DNA of 64,000 nucleotides from Candidatus Zhuqueibacterota bacterium (GCA_030950365.1 JAUZRQ010000010.1:1-64000); one strand, 5' to 3'; shown: positions 36,295 through 46,428, counted from the first letter of the stretch. The notes: generated by a model not told the origin, from the sequence alone. Numbers and translations are program-made.

Positions 36295-38739
36295 TTATTT
36301 CTTCAGGGCTGTTTGTATGAGATTCAACAGGGCATCAGACATGAACGGTTTTTGAATAAAGCCGGCCAGTCCTTCCTCATACAGCGCGTCGGTGACGCCA
36401 TTTTCGGCATAGCCGCTGGTTAGAATCACGGGAATGTTGCTGGACATCTCTCGCAAGCGCCGGAAGGTGGACACCCCATCCAAGCCCGGCATGGTCATGT
36501 CCAGAACCACCAGGTCGATCTCTGAGATGTGAGCATCAAACTGCTGGATGGCCTCCTGACCGTCGGTGGCCAGGAGTATATCGAATCCGGCCTGCTCCAG
36601 GATTTTGCGCACCATAGTGCGCACCATTTCCTCATCATCCACCACCAGCACCTTTCCCTTACCGCGAAACGAGCGCGGTGCCTGCGATGTTTGATTGGAT
36701 ACATCTTCCCCGGCTTGGAGGTTCCTTGCAGCCGGGAACAACACATAAAATGTGGTTCCCTGACCGGATTTTGATTCCACCATAATGTTCCCCTTGTGTC
36801 CTCTGACTATACCAAGGACCGTGGCCAAACCCAGGCCGCGGCCGGTGAATTTTGTGGTAAAAAACGGGTCGAAAATCTTCTGCAAGGTCTCGCTATCCAT
36901 GCCCTGGCCTGTATCGGTCACCTGGATATACACATATTCGCCCGGCGGAGTGACATCTTTCAAATACAGCCGTTCCTGATCGGCATTCCCAACGTGCTTG
37001 ATTCCCGTGGATAACGAAATAATGCCACTGCCATCGCCAATGGCTTCTGAGGCGTTGGTGATCAAATTCATTACAATCTGCTGGATTTGGGTAGGATCGC
37101 CCTTAATCAGTGGGAGATCGGATTTCAAATCTAGCATGAGCTGGATATTTTTAGACACGGAAATGCCCAGTAGCGGTTTCATATCTTCGATGAGTTCAGA
37201 AAGATTGAGCGCGCGGCTGGAAATTTTGGCTTTTCCAGAATAGGCCAAAAGCTGACGCGTCAGTTCTGCGGCACGCTTGCCGGCCACCTCGATTTGTTCC
37301 AGAATGTCACGTGCGGGCGATCCATCAGGAATTTCCTGCAGGGCCAGCTCGGCGTTACCAAGAATGCCGACCAGCAGATTGTTAAAATCGTGGGCAATCC
37401 CCCCCGCAAGAATACCCAGACTCTTTAGTTTTTCAATATGACGGAGCTGTTTTTCCATGTTGAGCTTTTCCTGCTCAGCAATGTACCGTTCCAGTTCCGC
37501 CTCTGCCCGGATGGCAAAAATACGGAAAAACGTCTCGATGCGTTCCAAAGCCTGCAGCGGTTCGTCGTCCATGATCATCAATATGCCGATGGGCTTCTTC
37601 TCGCCGCTAAACAGTGGGCCACCAATATAGCATTCAATCCCCATTCGCTGCAGCAATTCGTTATTTGGAAATAGCTTTTTCACGCTGTGGGGATAGATAA
37701 TAAAATGGCTGCCCAGCACATGCTCACACGGCGATCCTTCAATATCATACTCGAAGTTATCTCGCAACTGCCCCCGCTCACTGAAAGCCAGGGTTCGCAA
37801 CTTTCTCTGATGATCCAATATGCGGCTGATGACGGCATAACGAACATTGAGCAGCCGAGTCATGCTGGTGACCAAATTCTGAAAAAACGTCTCACCGGTG
37901 TAAGACGATAATCCCAGGGAAACTTCTCGCAAAACCTGGTCGAAGTTTTGCCGGTCGGTAATATCGCGAAAGACGATGACCTCTCCCTGATGCTTCTGGT
38001 GCATATCGCTCAGTTTTGCGACCGACACCTCGATCACATACGTTTTGCCGCGACTATTTTTGAGCAACATCCTGTTTAAAAACAGTTTGCCGTTGCCGGA
38101 AAATGTGCGCAACCGACCGGCGGTTTTAGCGGGCTCTCCCTGAAACGGTAACGGATTGAACACCTCGGTCAGTGGTTTGCCAAGGGTGCTATCGGCGCTA
38201 TAGCCCGTTAGCGCCTCGGCTTTTGGGTTAAGGAAAATTACCTGCCCGCTCTCATCCGTGCCGATGACCGCATCCTCGATGCTGTTCAAAATGGCCTGCA
38301 ACCGCTGTTCACGTTCACGAATGCCCTTCTCAATCTTGTGCTTGTATAGTGCCATGCTTAGAGTGGTTCGCAGTTCCAATTCATCGAATGGCTTCAGAAT
38401 GTAGCCATAGGGCTCGGTGAGCTTGGCGCGCTCAAATGTCTGAGAATCCGCGTAAGCAGTTAGATAGACCACAGGAATCTGCAACTGCTTTATAATGGCC
38501 TTCGCTGCTTCAATGCCGTCCATTTTGCCTTTGAGTCGGATATCCATCAGTAGCAGGTCGGGACGGGTATCGAGCGCCACACGAATGGCCAGTTCACCGG
38601 AAGAAGCCACGCCGACCACTTCATATCCCAAGCGCTGGAGCCGGTTCTGGATATCCAGGGCGACGATATTTTCATCTTCAACGATGAGCACTCGCGTACG
38701 CCTTTGTTTCGTCTTTTCTGCGCTCTTTAGACTGCTCAT
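36295..38739 (-). CDS. Hybrid histidine kinase: REC-PAS-GAF-HisKA-HATPase-REC
   Basis: 814 residues, cytoplasmic. Receiver 1 is at about 15-132 (Asp66 in LLLMDIRLKG) and is of the type that ends in KPFDELEL and an amphipathic YKHKIEK linker. A PAS domain is at about 145-262 and a GAF-like domain at about 275-415. HisKA has His450 (GGIAHDFNNLL), the HATPase spans about 550-670 (NLITNASEAIG, TDTGQG, GRGLGLAT), and receiver 2 has Asp747 (LVVLDMTMPG). It has the same layout as the neighbouring 1339-residue kinase minus several sensor domains. It is 54 bases from that gene and 51 bases from the upstream one, consistent with one operon. Signals and partners are unknown. Confidence 0.92.
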   Translation of the reverse strand: MSSLKSAEKTKQRRTRVLIVEDENIVALDIQNRLQRLGYEVVGVASSGELAIRVALDTRPDLLLMDIRLKGKMDGIEAAKAIIKQLQIPVVYLTAYADSQTFERAKLTEPYGYILKPFDELELRTTLSMALYKHKIEKGIREREQRLQAILNSIEDAVIGTDESGQVIFLNPKAEALTGYSADSTLGKPLTEVFNPLPFQGEPAKTAGRLRTFSGNGKLFLNRMLLKNSRGKTYVIEVSVAKLSDMHQKHQGEVIVFRDITDRQNFDQVLREVSLGLSSYTGETFFQNLVTSMTRLLNVRYAVISRILDHQRKLRTLAFSERGQLRDNFEYDIEGSPCEHVLGSHFIIYPHSVKKLFPNNELLQRMGIECYIGGPLFSGEKKPIGILMIMDDEPLQALERIETFFRIFAIRAEAELERYIAEQEKLNMEKQLRHIEKLKSLGILAGGIAHDFNNLLVGILGNAELALQEIPDGSPARDILEQIEVAGKRAAELTRQLLAYSGKAKISSRALNLSELIEDMKPLLGISVSKNIQLMLDLKSDLPLIKGDPTQIQQIVMNLITNASEAIGDGSGIISLSTGIKHVGNADQERLYLKDVTPPGEYVYIQVTDTGQGMDSETLQKIFDPFFTTKFTGRGLGLATVLGIVRGHKGNIMVESKSGQGTTFYVLFPAARNLQAGEDVSNQTSQAPRSFRGKGKVLVVDDEEMVRTMVRKILEQAGFDILLATDGQEAIQQFDAHISEIDLVVLDMTMPGLDGVSTFRRLREMSSNIPVILTSGYAENGVTDALYEEGLAGFIQKPFMSDALLNLIQTALKK

Positions 38740-38790
38740 ACACTGCGTCCTTTATATGAGATTCACTTCCATTTCTCAGAATGAGCTCCA

Positions 38791-41700
38791 TTAATCCAGT
38801 CGCAATTCTTGAAATGGAAATTTTAAATCAATACGGGTTCCGTTGTTATATTTAATTTGCAATTGCCCGTGGAGTTGCTCGGTCAGGGTCTGAACCAGAT
38901 GCATGCCTAATCCCCCAGAATTCTCCTGGTTTTTCCTTTTGTGCAGCCCCACCCCGTTATCCTGCATGATTAGTTCACACCAACCATTTTGTCGGTTGAA
39001 TTGCAATTGAATCTGCCCGGAAGGCTTGCCCTGAAACGCATGCTTAATGGCGTTGGATAGCAGCTCATTGAGAATCAATCCACAAGGGATAGCGCGATCG
39101 ACCGGCAGAAAAACCGAATCCACATCAATGTCGATGTGAATGTTTTGCACCAGCCGTGAATAACTGGCCATGAGGTAATTTACCAGTTGGCGAACATAAC
39201 TGGCAAAATCCACGCGGGCCAGATCCGGCGATTGATATAGCATTTCATGAATCAGCGCGATGGTGCGAATGCGGTGTTGACATTCCTGTATCATTTGCCA
39301 CACTTTTTCATCTTCCACGCCCTTCAACTGCAAATTGAGCAGGCTGGAAATAATTTGCAGATTGTTTTTTACACGATGATGAATTTCTTTCAGCAGCACG
39401 ACCTTCTCGGCCAGAGACTTTTGAATTTGCTTTTCCGCGATTTTGCGCTCGCTGATATCGCGCCCAATGCCCTGAACGGCCACCGGTTTGCCTTGGCGCC
39501 AGATGAGTTTGGTACTCACTTCAATGGGAATGCGCCGGCCGCGCCGATCCAGGATTTCCAATTCATAGGTGGTAATTGCGAGGCCCTGCAATTTCTCAGT
39601 GATTTTTTTTTGGGCGATTTCCAGTTGGTCCGCTGGCAAAAATTCTGAAATGTTATGGCCAATAATCTCCTCTCGCGGAGCCTTTATCAATTTTTCTACC
39701 GCCTTATTCACGGAAAGAATAGTACCATCGACGTCGTGGGTATAAATCATGTCGTTGGCGTTTTCAAAAATTTCGCGGTATTTTTCTTCACTTTGCCGCA
39801 ATAGTTCATCCTGTCGTCGCTTATTAACGATGTAGCCAATAGATAGCATGAGCACCATGAAGCCGAGGATCGACATGGGTACCAGAAACAGCGGACGCAA
39901 ATATAAAGGCGGCAGTACTTCAAACTCATAGTAGTAAACTTCGGATCGATTGCCCAAGAAGCCTTCCACCTGCACCTCGAATACATGCTTACCATATTTC
40001 AAACTGGTATAAATAGCCTCGTTGCGAATTGCCCAGGGCGACCACTCCTGTCTATCAATGCGATATCGGCTTTCCATTTCATCCGGGAGCATATCCCCCA
40101 TATAACTAAGCGGTTGCCAGCGGAAAATGATGTTCCCCTTGTTTTGCAAGGGCGGGGACAGAATCAATGTGGGCCTGGGTTGAGCTTTTTCTGTCAGATG
40201 CAACACATTGAGGCCGCCACCCAGAGTGCCAATGTACACCTGGTTTTTCTCCACCAGGATGGGCCAAACTTTCGGATAATTCAGGCCCTCACGCTCGGCA
40301 ATGTGCTGCCAAATGCCGTTTTTGCGCACCCACACCCCTTCGTCGCTGCCCACCCAAATGCGTCCTTGCGCATCGGTGGTGATGCTCCAGATGTCACCGC
40401 CGGGATAATCATTCAAATAGCGAACTTCGTATCCCTGATCGGTTGGTTGCAAATATCCAAGCCAGCGGTTTTGGGATGAAAACCAGATTCGGTTCTCAAC
40501 ATCCACGGCCAGGCTAAAGACTCGATTTGTTTTCATCCCCTCCGGTTGTTGCCAATAGGACCACCTGCCCTCTTTCCAGCGACCAATGCCTTTGGCTGTG
40601 CCAAACCATAACGAACCATCCGGACTTTCGACAAAGGAATATACCCGATTGTGCGGCAGGCCTTTCAGGGTGCTCCATTGTTCGAATTGACCCCGTTCGT
40701 ACACGAATGCGCCGGGCCCTTCCCAACTATCAGGGGCGCTTCCCGCCGTCGTCAAACCGAGAAACCACAACCGGCCCCGGCGATCGCGAACGATTTTGTG
40801 AATATGGCCGGCCTCCAAACCATCTTCGGTTCCAAAATAACGCCACTGCCGACCATCCCAGCGATACGCCCCCTGGAAGGCGAGCCCGCTGGAAATCCAA
40901 ATATGGCCGTCAGTATCCTCGGCCAGCCCGGTGACGGTGTAAATTTTCCGGCCATCGATTTCATCAAAAAAAATCACCGTGCTGTCCGGCTTGCGCACCA
41001 GCACTCCGGCCGACGTGGCCAGCCACAAGCTACCGTCGCTGCCGAGCAAAATTTCATTGATGTTGTTGCGCAAATCGAACACCGGAAAGGACCACGTCGT
41101 CCAGCGTTTGGACTCCATCTTAAACAGATATACCCCCCAGGCGGTTGCAAACCACACATTGCCATTGTGATCGAATAGCGCTGTGCGTGCGTTCATCAAT
41201 TCGGGCGGTTGATACGGCAAAAACATCCAGCGATTTTTTTCTTTATATAAAATTTCACCGGATTCCAGAATGCAGATGGCTTTACCATCGTTATCAAGAA
41301 TGATATTATCAGCTATGGCGCCTGCAAAAAACGGATCCCGTCTGAGCTGACCATACTTTTGCCAGGTCCAAACGCCGGCCATGCGAATTGGCTCATTAAT
41401 TATACAAGCTCCGTCACCGCGAACATTCTCAACGATACGCTCAATGATCACATCGGTCCCGGAGGCACACAGCATCCTTTCCCAACCTTTCGGCGTCCAT
41501 AGATAGAGGCATTTTTTCGCGGATAGCCACAGTCGGTGACCGCTCGTGTACCAGAAATGCCGTCGGCGTTTTCGCGGGATGCGTGTCGGCAAGTTCATCG
41601 AACGCAGCTCACGCGTTTCCAGATTGTATAGCCAGGCCTTCCCCTCGTTCGAGGTATGCATCCAGGCAAACAGCAAGATTTCGCCTGTGGGCGATGGTAA

Positions 41701-42120
41701 GGCCGTGCAAAGGGTGTACTCTTCGCCAATGGAAACGCTGATCTTCTCGAAACCATTTTGATTGCCAAAATACACACCATCGGCCTGATGGACGACCAGA
41801 TAATTTTCACGAGCCGGGGTGACCCGGATGATCCGGTGCGTTGGCAGACCATAGGTAGAGTCAATTTTGATCCAGCCGTAGCCGTCGTAATAAGCCAATC
41901 CAAGGCTGGTAACGGCCCATAACGTACCATCTGAGGCCTGGAGCAAATCGGTCACGAAATTGGACGGCAGACCGTGCTGAGTAGTGTATTTCACCCATCG
42001 CCAGGCCTCAGAAAACCGGTTTAGACGGGAGCGGCCAATGATGGTCTCAGGCCAGATGGACAGGCCTACAGTCAGGACAGCGGTCCAATACAGAAATCGC
42101 CAAAGACGATGCGTAACCAA
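38791..42120 (-). CDS. Propeller sensor kinase with PAS and HisKA_2 (HHRVKNN) core
   Basis: 1109 residues. An N-terminal hydrophobic segment (about 8-28) is followed by a large extracytoplasmic beta-propeller region (about 40-650) with regulator-propeller repeats (LWAVTSLG, LWLATSAG, HIWISSG, LWFGTAKG, IWVGSDEG). A Y_Y_Y-like domain (YRIDRQEWSPW...KYGKHVFEVQ), one membrane helix (about 735-770) and a PAS domain (about 785-895) come next. The HisKA_2 phospho-acceptor site is His914-His915 in EIHHRVKNN, followed by an HATPase. Unlike the propeller kinase at 9662-12958 (HisKA_3), this one uses the LuxQ-like/HWE-related core and has no adjacent response regulator. It ends 5 bases before the upstream kinase gene begins its 3' end, so the genes are tightly linked. 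Confidence 0.92.
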   Translation of the reverse strand: MVTHRLWRFLYWTAVLTVGLSIWPETIIGRSRLNRFSEAWRWVKYTTQHGLPSNFVTDLLQASDGTLWAVTSLGLAYYDGYGWIKIDSTYGLPTHRIIRVTPARENYLVVHQADGVYFGNQNGFEKISVSIGEEYTLCTALPSPTGEILLFAWMHTSNEGKAWLYNLETRELRSMNLPTRIPRKRRRHFWYTSGHRLWLSAKKCLYLWTPKGWERMLCASGTDVIIERIVENVRGDGACIINEPIRMAGVWTWQKYGQLRRDPFFAGAIADNIILDNDGKAICILESGEILYKEKNRWMFLPYQPPELMNARTALFDHNGNVWFATAWGVYLFKMESKRWTTWSFPVFDLRNNINEILLGSDGSLWLATSAGVLVRKPDSTVIFFDEIDGRKIYTVTGLAEDTDGHIWISSGLAFQGAYRWDGRQWRYFGTEDGLEAGHIHKIVRDRRGRLWFLGLTTAGSAPDSWEGPGAFVYERGQFEQWSTLKGLPHNRVYSFVESPDGSLWFGTAKGIGRWKEGRWSYWQQPEGMKTNRVFSLAVDVENRIWFSSQNRWLGYLQPTDQGYEVRYLNDYPGGDIWSITTDAQGRIWVGSDEGVWVRKNGIWQHIAEREGLNYPKVWPILVEKNQVYIGTLGGGLNVLHLTEKAQPRPTLILSPPLQNKGNIIFRWQPLSYMGDMLPDEMESRYRIDRQEWSPWAIRNEAIYTSLKYGKHVFEVQVEGFLGNRSEVYYYEFEVLPPLYLRPLFLVPMSILGFMVLMLSIGYIVNKRRQDELLRQSEEKYREIFENANDMIYTHDVDGTILSVNKAVEKLIKAPREEIIGHNISEFLPADQLEIAQKKITEKLQGLAITTYELEILDRRGRRIPIEVSTKLIWRQGKPVAVQGIGRDISERKIAEKQIQKSLAEKVVLLKEIHHRVKNNLQIISSLLNLQLKGVEDEKVWQMIQECQHRIRTIALIHEMLYQSPDLARVDFASYVRQLVNYLMASYSRLVQNIHIDIDVDSVFLPVDRAIPCGLILNELLSNAIKHAFQGKPSGQIQLQFNRQNGWCELIMQDNGVGLHKRKNQENSGGLGMHLVQTLTEQLHGQLQIKYNNGTRIDLKFPFQELRLD

Positions 42121-42125
42121 CGTAC

Positions 42126-44153
42126 TTAAACCTCCTGCAATTGTTTGGCTTGCGTTTCGCGTTGACGCGTTCGCGTCTGAAAAACGATCTGGAATCGCGC
42201 GCCAGCGTGACGATGTTCGATATGCATCTTACCATCGATCTGATTGATGAGCGAGCGCACCAATTGCAATCCCAATCCTTGGATCTCGGCGGCGTTGAAA
42301 TCGGCCGGTAGGCCAATGCCGTCATCCTGTATTTCTAAATGCACGGTGTTTTTATTGCGGTACAACTTCACCTTGATGCACCCCGTTGGCTTTTGTTCGC
42401 GCGGAAAGGCATATTTGAGCGCATTGGTCAGCAGCTCATTAACAATCAGACCGCAGGGAATGGCATAATCCAAATCGAGAAACAGAGGCTGCAAATCGAG
42501 GTGAAGCTGAACGCGAGAGGGGATGGTTTCATGGGACCGCATCAGGGTGCCGGCGAGCTGGCGCACGTATTCGGCAAAATTCAGGTGCGCGAAATCTCTG
42601 GATAGGTAGAGTTTCTCATGCACCAGCGCCAGCGATTTGATCCGATTCTGACTTTCTTTGATGATATGTATCAAGGTGTGATCCTGTACACTGCGCGCCT
42701 GCAGCGTGAGCATGCTGGAAATAATCTGCATGTTGTTCTTGACGCGATGGTGAATTTCTTTGAGTAGGATTTCTTTTTCATGCAGTGATTTTTTAATCTC
42801 AGTTTCTGCCTGCTTCTGCAGGGTAATATCCAGCGCCACGCCGATGGTGCCGATGATATTCTCCTGCTGGTCGCGCAGCGGCTCGATGTTCGCCCGATAA
42901 AATTGCTTTTTCCACTTGAATTCAAATTCTCTCGATTCACCATGCAGCGCTGCCTGGTGCTCGTCCATCAGGACTTTCAGTTCCTGAGCGCCGGCGAACA
43001 AATCCGCCAGTGATTTTCCAGCTGCATCGGACTCATCAATGCCGATGTCCCGGCTGCCGGCACCAAAAACCGATGTCAGTTTCAACGTCAAATCGGTGGT
43101 CCAGTGAATCGCCGGAATTTGCTGGGTAAGCAAGCGTAACCAGGTTTCGCTTTCTTTTAAAGCCAGCTCCGCATTTTTACGTTCGGAAATATCACGCACC
43201 GCCACGACGCGATAATTTGCCTCTTTACTTCGGATGACCTTCCCGCATATTTCCACATAAAACGTTTCACCATTTTTACGCACCGCTTCAATCTCATACG
43301 GCTCTTTCTGACCTGTGGCGATGGTTCGCTGCACAACCAACCGATATTCCGGCTTGACCAGATCCATCGCATTCATACCAATCATTTCTTTTACACTATA
43401 TCCGCACATAGCGGCCAGAGATTCATTAACATCGATGACTCGTGCATTTTCATGAATAATCACTCCCTCGCGCGTGGCCTCAGAGAAACGTTTGTAGCGT
43501 TCCTGCATCTCGTGAGCATTTTGTAGCGCCCGTTCCAGCATGGCCTGTTTTTGTTTGGTTTGAATAAAATACATGTTCATCTGCTTGAATGCCTGAATTC
43601 GCGAGCTGTGAATAATGTAACCCAGAATTTCGGACACGAATAGGGTCGTGCCATAGTGCAGCCACGATCCGAAATCGCCCGGAGAAAAAACCAGCAACAT
43701 GACGTTCCAACCGACAAATATACCAACCAGTACGAGAATCACCAGGGATGTGGAAAGCAAATAAATGCCCGCCCCCATGGCTAACACCATTAAATTGATG
43801 CTGTGGATTGGATCACGGGTGAGGCCGATCTGGAGCATGGCGTCCACAAAAATGATTAGCGCAAGAAACCCGGCATGTTTTTCGATATTTTTATAGCTTT
43901 CAAAATGTTTTAGTACCCAGAGTCCCTGGAACAACAATATCAATGCGGCGGCAAGCGACACAATGATCTGTGTACCCTGGTTGCGAGTTTGAGCAATAAA
44001 AATATGATACCCACCGGCTATGGCAAAAACCAGTGCCATGGCTGGAATTAATTTGATCAGATTGTTACGTAAACTGACTTGCAGTGCACTATACAGGGTA
44101 TTATCAAGCTGATCGGGACGAAATTGCTTTAATTTTTTGAAATTTGAGAGCAT
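42126..44153 (-). CDS. Membrane sensor kinase: 5-6 TM helices, two PAS, HisKA_2
   Basis: 675 residues and the first gene of the four-kinase run. Hydrophobic segments at about 32-52, 62-82, 95-112, 118-156 and 166-184 form a MASE-like integral membrane sensor. A coiled linker (190-220) and PAS domains at about 222-328 and 335-450 follow. The HisKA_2 core has His468-His469 in EIHHRVKNN, and the HATPase is at about 560-660 (NELLTNALKYAF, DDGIGLP, GLGLQLV). The kinase core closely resembles that of the next gene. No receiver or output domain is present. The ligand of the membrane sensor is unknown. Confidence 0.92.
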   Translation of the reverse strand: MLSNFKKLKQFRPDQLDNTLYSALQVSLRNNLIKLIPAMALVFAIAGGYHIFIAQTRNQGTQIIVSLAAALILLFQGLWVLKHFESYKNIEKHAGFLALIIFVDAMLQIGLTRDPIHSINLMVLAMGAGIYLLSTSLVILVLVGIFVGWNVMLLVFSPGDFGSWLHYGTTLFVSEILGYIIHSSRIQAFKQMNMYFIQTKQKQAMLERALQNAHEMQERYKRFSEATREGVIIHENARVIDVNESLAAMCGYSVKEMIGMNAMDLVKPEYRLVVQRTIATGQKEPYEIEAVRKNGETFYVEICGKVIRSKEANYRVVAVRDISERKNAELALKESETWLRLLTQQIPAIHWTTDLTLKLTSVFGAGSRDIGIDESDAAGKSLADLFAGAQELKVLMDEHQAALHGESREFEFKWKKQFYRANIEPLRDQQENIIGTIGVALDITLQKQAETEIKKSLHEKEILLKEIHHRVKNNMQIISSMLTLQARSVQDHTLIHIIKESQNRIKSLALVHEKLYLSRDFAHLNFAEYVRQLAGTLMRSHETIPSRVQLHLDLQPLFLDLDYAIPCGLIVNELLTNALKYAFPREQKPTGCIKVKLYRNKNTVHLEIQDDGIGLPADFNAAEIQGLGLQLVRSLINQIDGKMHIEHRHAGARFQIVFQTRTRQRETQAKQLQEV

Positions 44154-44578
44154 TTTTATTTCTGAAGCCTACGTTGCAAACCATTTCGTGCCTGCAGAAT
44201 TGAATGCGCGAAGGGAAAATTGGGTTGGTTGAGAAAAAAATCTTATTATATTAACTATCTGACATGGTTCGTCCCGGGTTGGTTCATGAATCATCCCTGC
44301 ATCGTTCTTCAGCCCTGGCGGCAGATATCAGTGCCCCCCCGGTCCTCGAAATTTGTTTTGTTTGTCGAAAAAATTTTAAAACATACGGATATCCAAAACC
44401 AGTTACCAAAATAAAGATATACCGTATGTTTTTAAAAAAGTTATGGCGGATTGTATTCTGACAATATAAAATTCAGGGGCTAAATTGGCAATCATTTTTC
44501 CTTGATTTAAATGATTATGAACGAAATTTAATTTTTGTTCGTCTGAAATTGTACACCTTTTTCTCCAGGAGACATTTC
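44154..44578. other. Divergent AT-rich intergenic region
   Basis: This lies between the kinase run (minus) and the TPP enzyme (plus), so both promoters should be here. It carries a strong inverted repeat (44378-44432) and the CAGGAG ribosome site of the TPP enzyme near 44568. No gene is seen. Confidence 0.55.
44378..44432. repeat. Inverted repeat in divergent promoter region
   Basis: AAAACATACGG followed by ATATC (44378-44393) is complementary to GATAT, a bulged A, and CCGTATGTTTT (44416-44432); the loop is 22 bases. On the plus strand it ends in TTTTT. It could be an attenuator-like hairpin or a binding site for a dimeric regulator. Confidence 0.55.
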
Positions 44579-46225
44579 ATGGAAAACATTCCCAACGGCG
44601 GAGCGCAAGTTGCGCAGGTTTTGCAGAAAGAAGGCATCACGCATCTATTCACGTTATGCGGTGGGCACATTGCGCCGATTTATCTGGCGGCCGGTTATAC
44701 CGGCATCCGCGTCATCGATGTACGACACGAGCAGGCTGCCGCCCACGCCGCGGACGGCTGGGCGCGGGTAACGCGGCATCTGGGTGTGGCCGTGGTCACG
44801 GCCGGCCCGGGGGTGACCGATGCCGTGACTGGCGTTACCAATGCGTATTTTGCCGACAGCCCTGTGCTGGTACTCGCTGGAAGCGCGCCGGTGCAGGAGT
44901 GGGATCGCGGGGCGCTGCAGGAAATGAACCAGATCGACCTGTTCAAGCCCATCACCAAATGGGCCAAAGTAGTGACTGATCCGAAGCGCATTGGCGAATA
45001 CACGGCCAACGCCATTCGCGAAGCCCTCAGCGGCCGGCCTGGCCCGGTGTATCTCGAACTGCCCATCGACGTGCTGATGGAGCCGGTGGAGCCCAAGGAC
45101 TGGACGTACAAAGAGCCCTACCGCGTGCCGCAGGCTACGGCGCCCGCGCCAGAGGCGATTGAAGCGGCGGCGAAACTACTGCAGCAGAGCGAGCAGCCCG
45201 TGGTCCTTGCCGGGAGCAATGTGTACTGGGATCACGCCGAGCAGGCTCTGCAAGATTTCATTGCCCGGCTCCGCGCACCAGTGTATCTTAACGGCATGGG
45301 ACGCGGCTGCGTGCCAGCGGATCACAGCCAGTTTTTCAATCTATCGCGGCGTGAGGCGCTGAAGCAGGCGGACGTAGTGGTGGTCATCGGCACGCCGCTG
45401 GATTTCCGTCTCGGCTACGGCAAATTCAATCCGAACGCGAAGGTCATCATGATTGACCGCGATGGCAGCCACATGGGGCGCAACCGGCCGGTGCATGCCG
45501 GGGTGATCGGCAACGTACGCCTGTGTCTGGAAGCGCTCAGCGCCGCCATCGATAAGGGCCCCGACCGGCTGGGCTGGTTTTCCACCCTGCGCAAAGAAGA
45601 ATCGCAACGGCAGGACGCATTGATGCAAAAGGCTACTTCGGACGCCACGCCCATCAACCACTATCGCATGGTCAAGGCCATTGCTGATTTTGCGGATGAC
45701 GACACCATCATCGTCGGCGACGGCGGTGACATTGTGGCCTGCGGCGCCAAAATCATTCCCATCAACAAACCAGGCAATTGGATGGATCCAGGGCCATTTG
45801 GCTGCTTGGGGGTGGGCCCCTCGTTTGCCATAGCCGCCAAGCTGGCCAATCCGGATAAAAAAGTACTCATTCTTCATGGCGACGGGAGTTTTGGACTCAA
45901 TGGCATGGAATTCGACACAGCGATACGACACAATATCCCCATCGTCAGCATTGTAGGAAACGATGCCGGCTGGGGCCAAATTCGTAATCCGCAGGTGGCG
46001 CTGCTGGGCGAGAACGCCACCCTGGCCACCGATCTGGCATCTACTCGTTACGACAAGATTGTGGAGGCCATGGGCGGCTACGGCGAAACCGTTAGCGATC
46101 CGAAAGAGATCGTGCCGGCGCTGGAACGCGCTTTCGCTGCCGGTGTGCCGGCCTGCGTCAACGTCATCCTTGATCCGAAGGCGCTGCTCGGCGAGGTTAA
46201 CGTCATGCGCGGGTTGAGCATTTAG
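44579..46225 (+). CDS. Thiamine-pyrophosphate-dependent enzyme (acetolactate synthase-like)
   Basis: 548 residues of the three-domain TPP enzyme family that includes acetolactate synthase, oxalyl-CoA decarboxylase and 2-hydroxyacyl-CoA lyase. The catalytic Glu51 lies in DVRHEQAAAHAADG, and the TPP/Mg motif runs from GDG at 434-436 to Asn461 (IVGNDAGWG). A central FAD/CoA-like domain lies between. There is no small regulatory subunit next to it and no branched-chain amino-acid genes, so I do not call it IlvB; a 2-hydroxyacyl-CoA lyase/oxalyl-CoA-decarboxylase-like function is at least as likely. The ATG at 44579 has CAGGAG; an in-frame upstream start at 44549 lacks one. It appears monocistronic. 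Confidence 0.88.
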   Translation: MENIPNGGAQVAQVLQKEGITHLFTLCGGHIAPIYLAAGYTGIRVIDVRHEQAAAHAADGWARVTRHLGVAVVTAGPGVTDAVTGVTNAYFADSPVLVLAGSAPVQEWDRGALQEMNQIDLFKPITKWAKVVTDPKRIGEYTANAIREALSGRPGPVYLELPIDVLMEPVEPKDWTYKEPYRVPQATAPAPEAIEAAAKLLQQSEQPVVLAGSNVYWDHAEQALQDFIARLRAPVYLNGMGRGCVPADHSQFFNLSRREALKQADVVVVIGTPLDFRLGYGKFNPNAKVIMIDRDGSHMGRNRPVHAGVIGNVRLCLEALSAAIDKGPDRLGWFSTLRKEESQRQDALMQKATSDATPINHYRMVKAIADFADDDTIIVGDGGDIVACGAKIIPINKPGNWMDPGPFGCLGVGPSFAIAAKLANPDKKVLILHGDGSFGLNGMEFDTAIRHNIPIVSIVGNDAGWGQIRNPQVALLGENATLATDLASTRYDKIVEAMGGYGETVSDPKEIVPALERAFAAGVPACVNVILDPKALLGEVNVMRGLSI

Positions 46226-46399
46226 TTCAGCGCAGTAGTGCAAGCTCGGCAAGGTTAGGCCAGGTGGGTGGGAAAACACGCGGTCGGAGACCGTGTGAGA
46301 TCGGGTAAGGTTGAGCCAGACAAATCAAAAGTAGGTTAAGCCGCCACATTGATCTCAGCGGCTCTGCGAGAAATTCTCTCTTTTCTCTTTCCTCTTTCC

Positions 46400-46428
46400 C
46401 TCCTTCTCAAGTTAAACTTGGGAAGGAG
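46400..46428. repeat. Palindrome, TCCCAA/TTGGGA family, copy 2
   Basis: CTCCTTCTCAAGTT (46400-46413) pairs with AACTTGGGAAGGAG (46415-46428) around a single A, with one G-T wobble. It is almost identical to the copy at 55261-55289. Confidence 0.8.

Noticed and set aside
44579-46225. Calling the TPP enzyme acetolactate synthase (ilvB)
   Set aside because: No small subunit or branched-chain amino-acid genes nearby and the family includes several other activities; left without a symbol.
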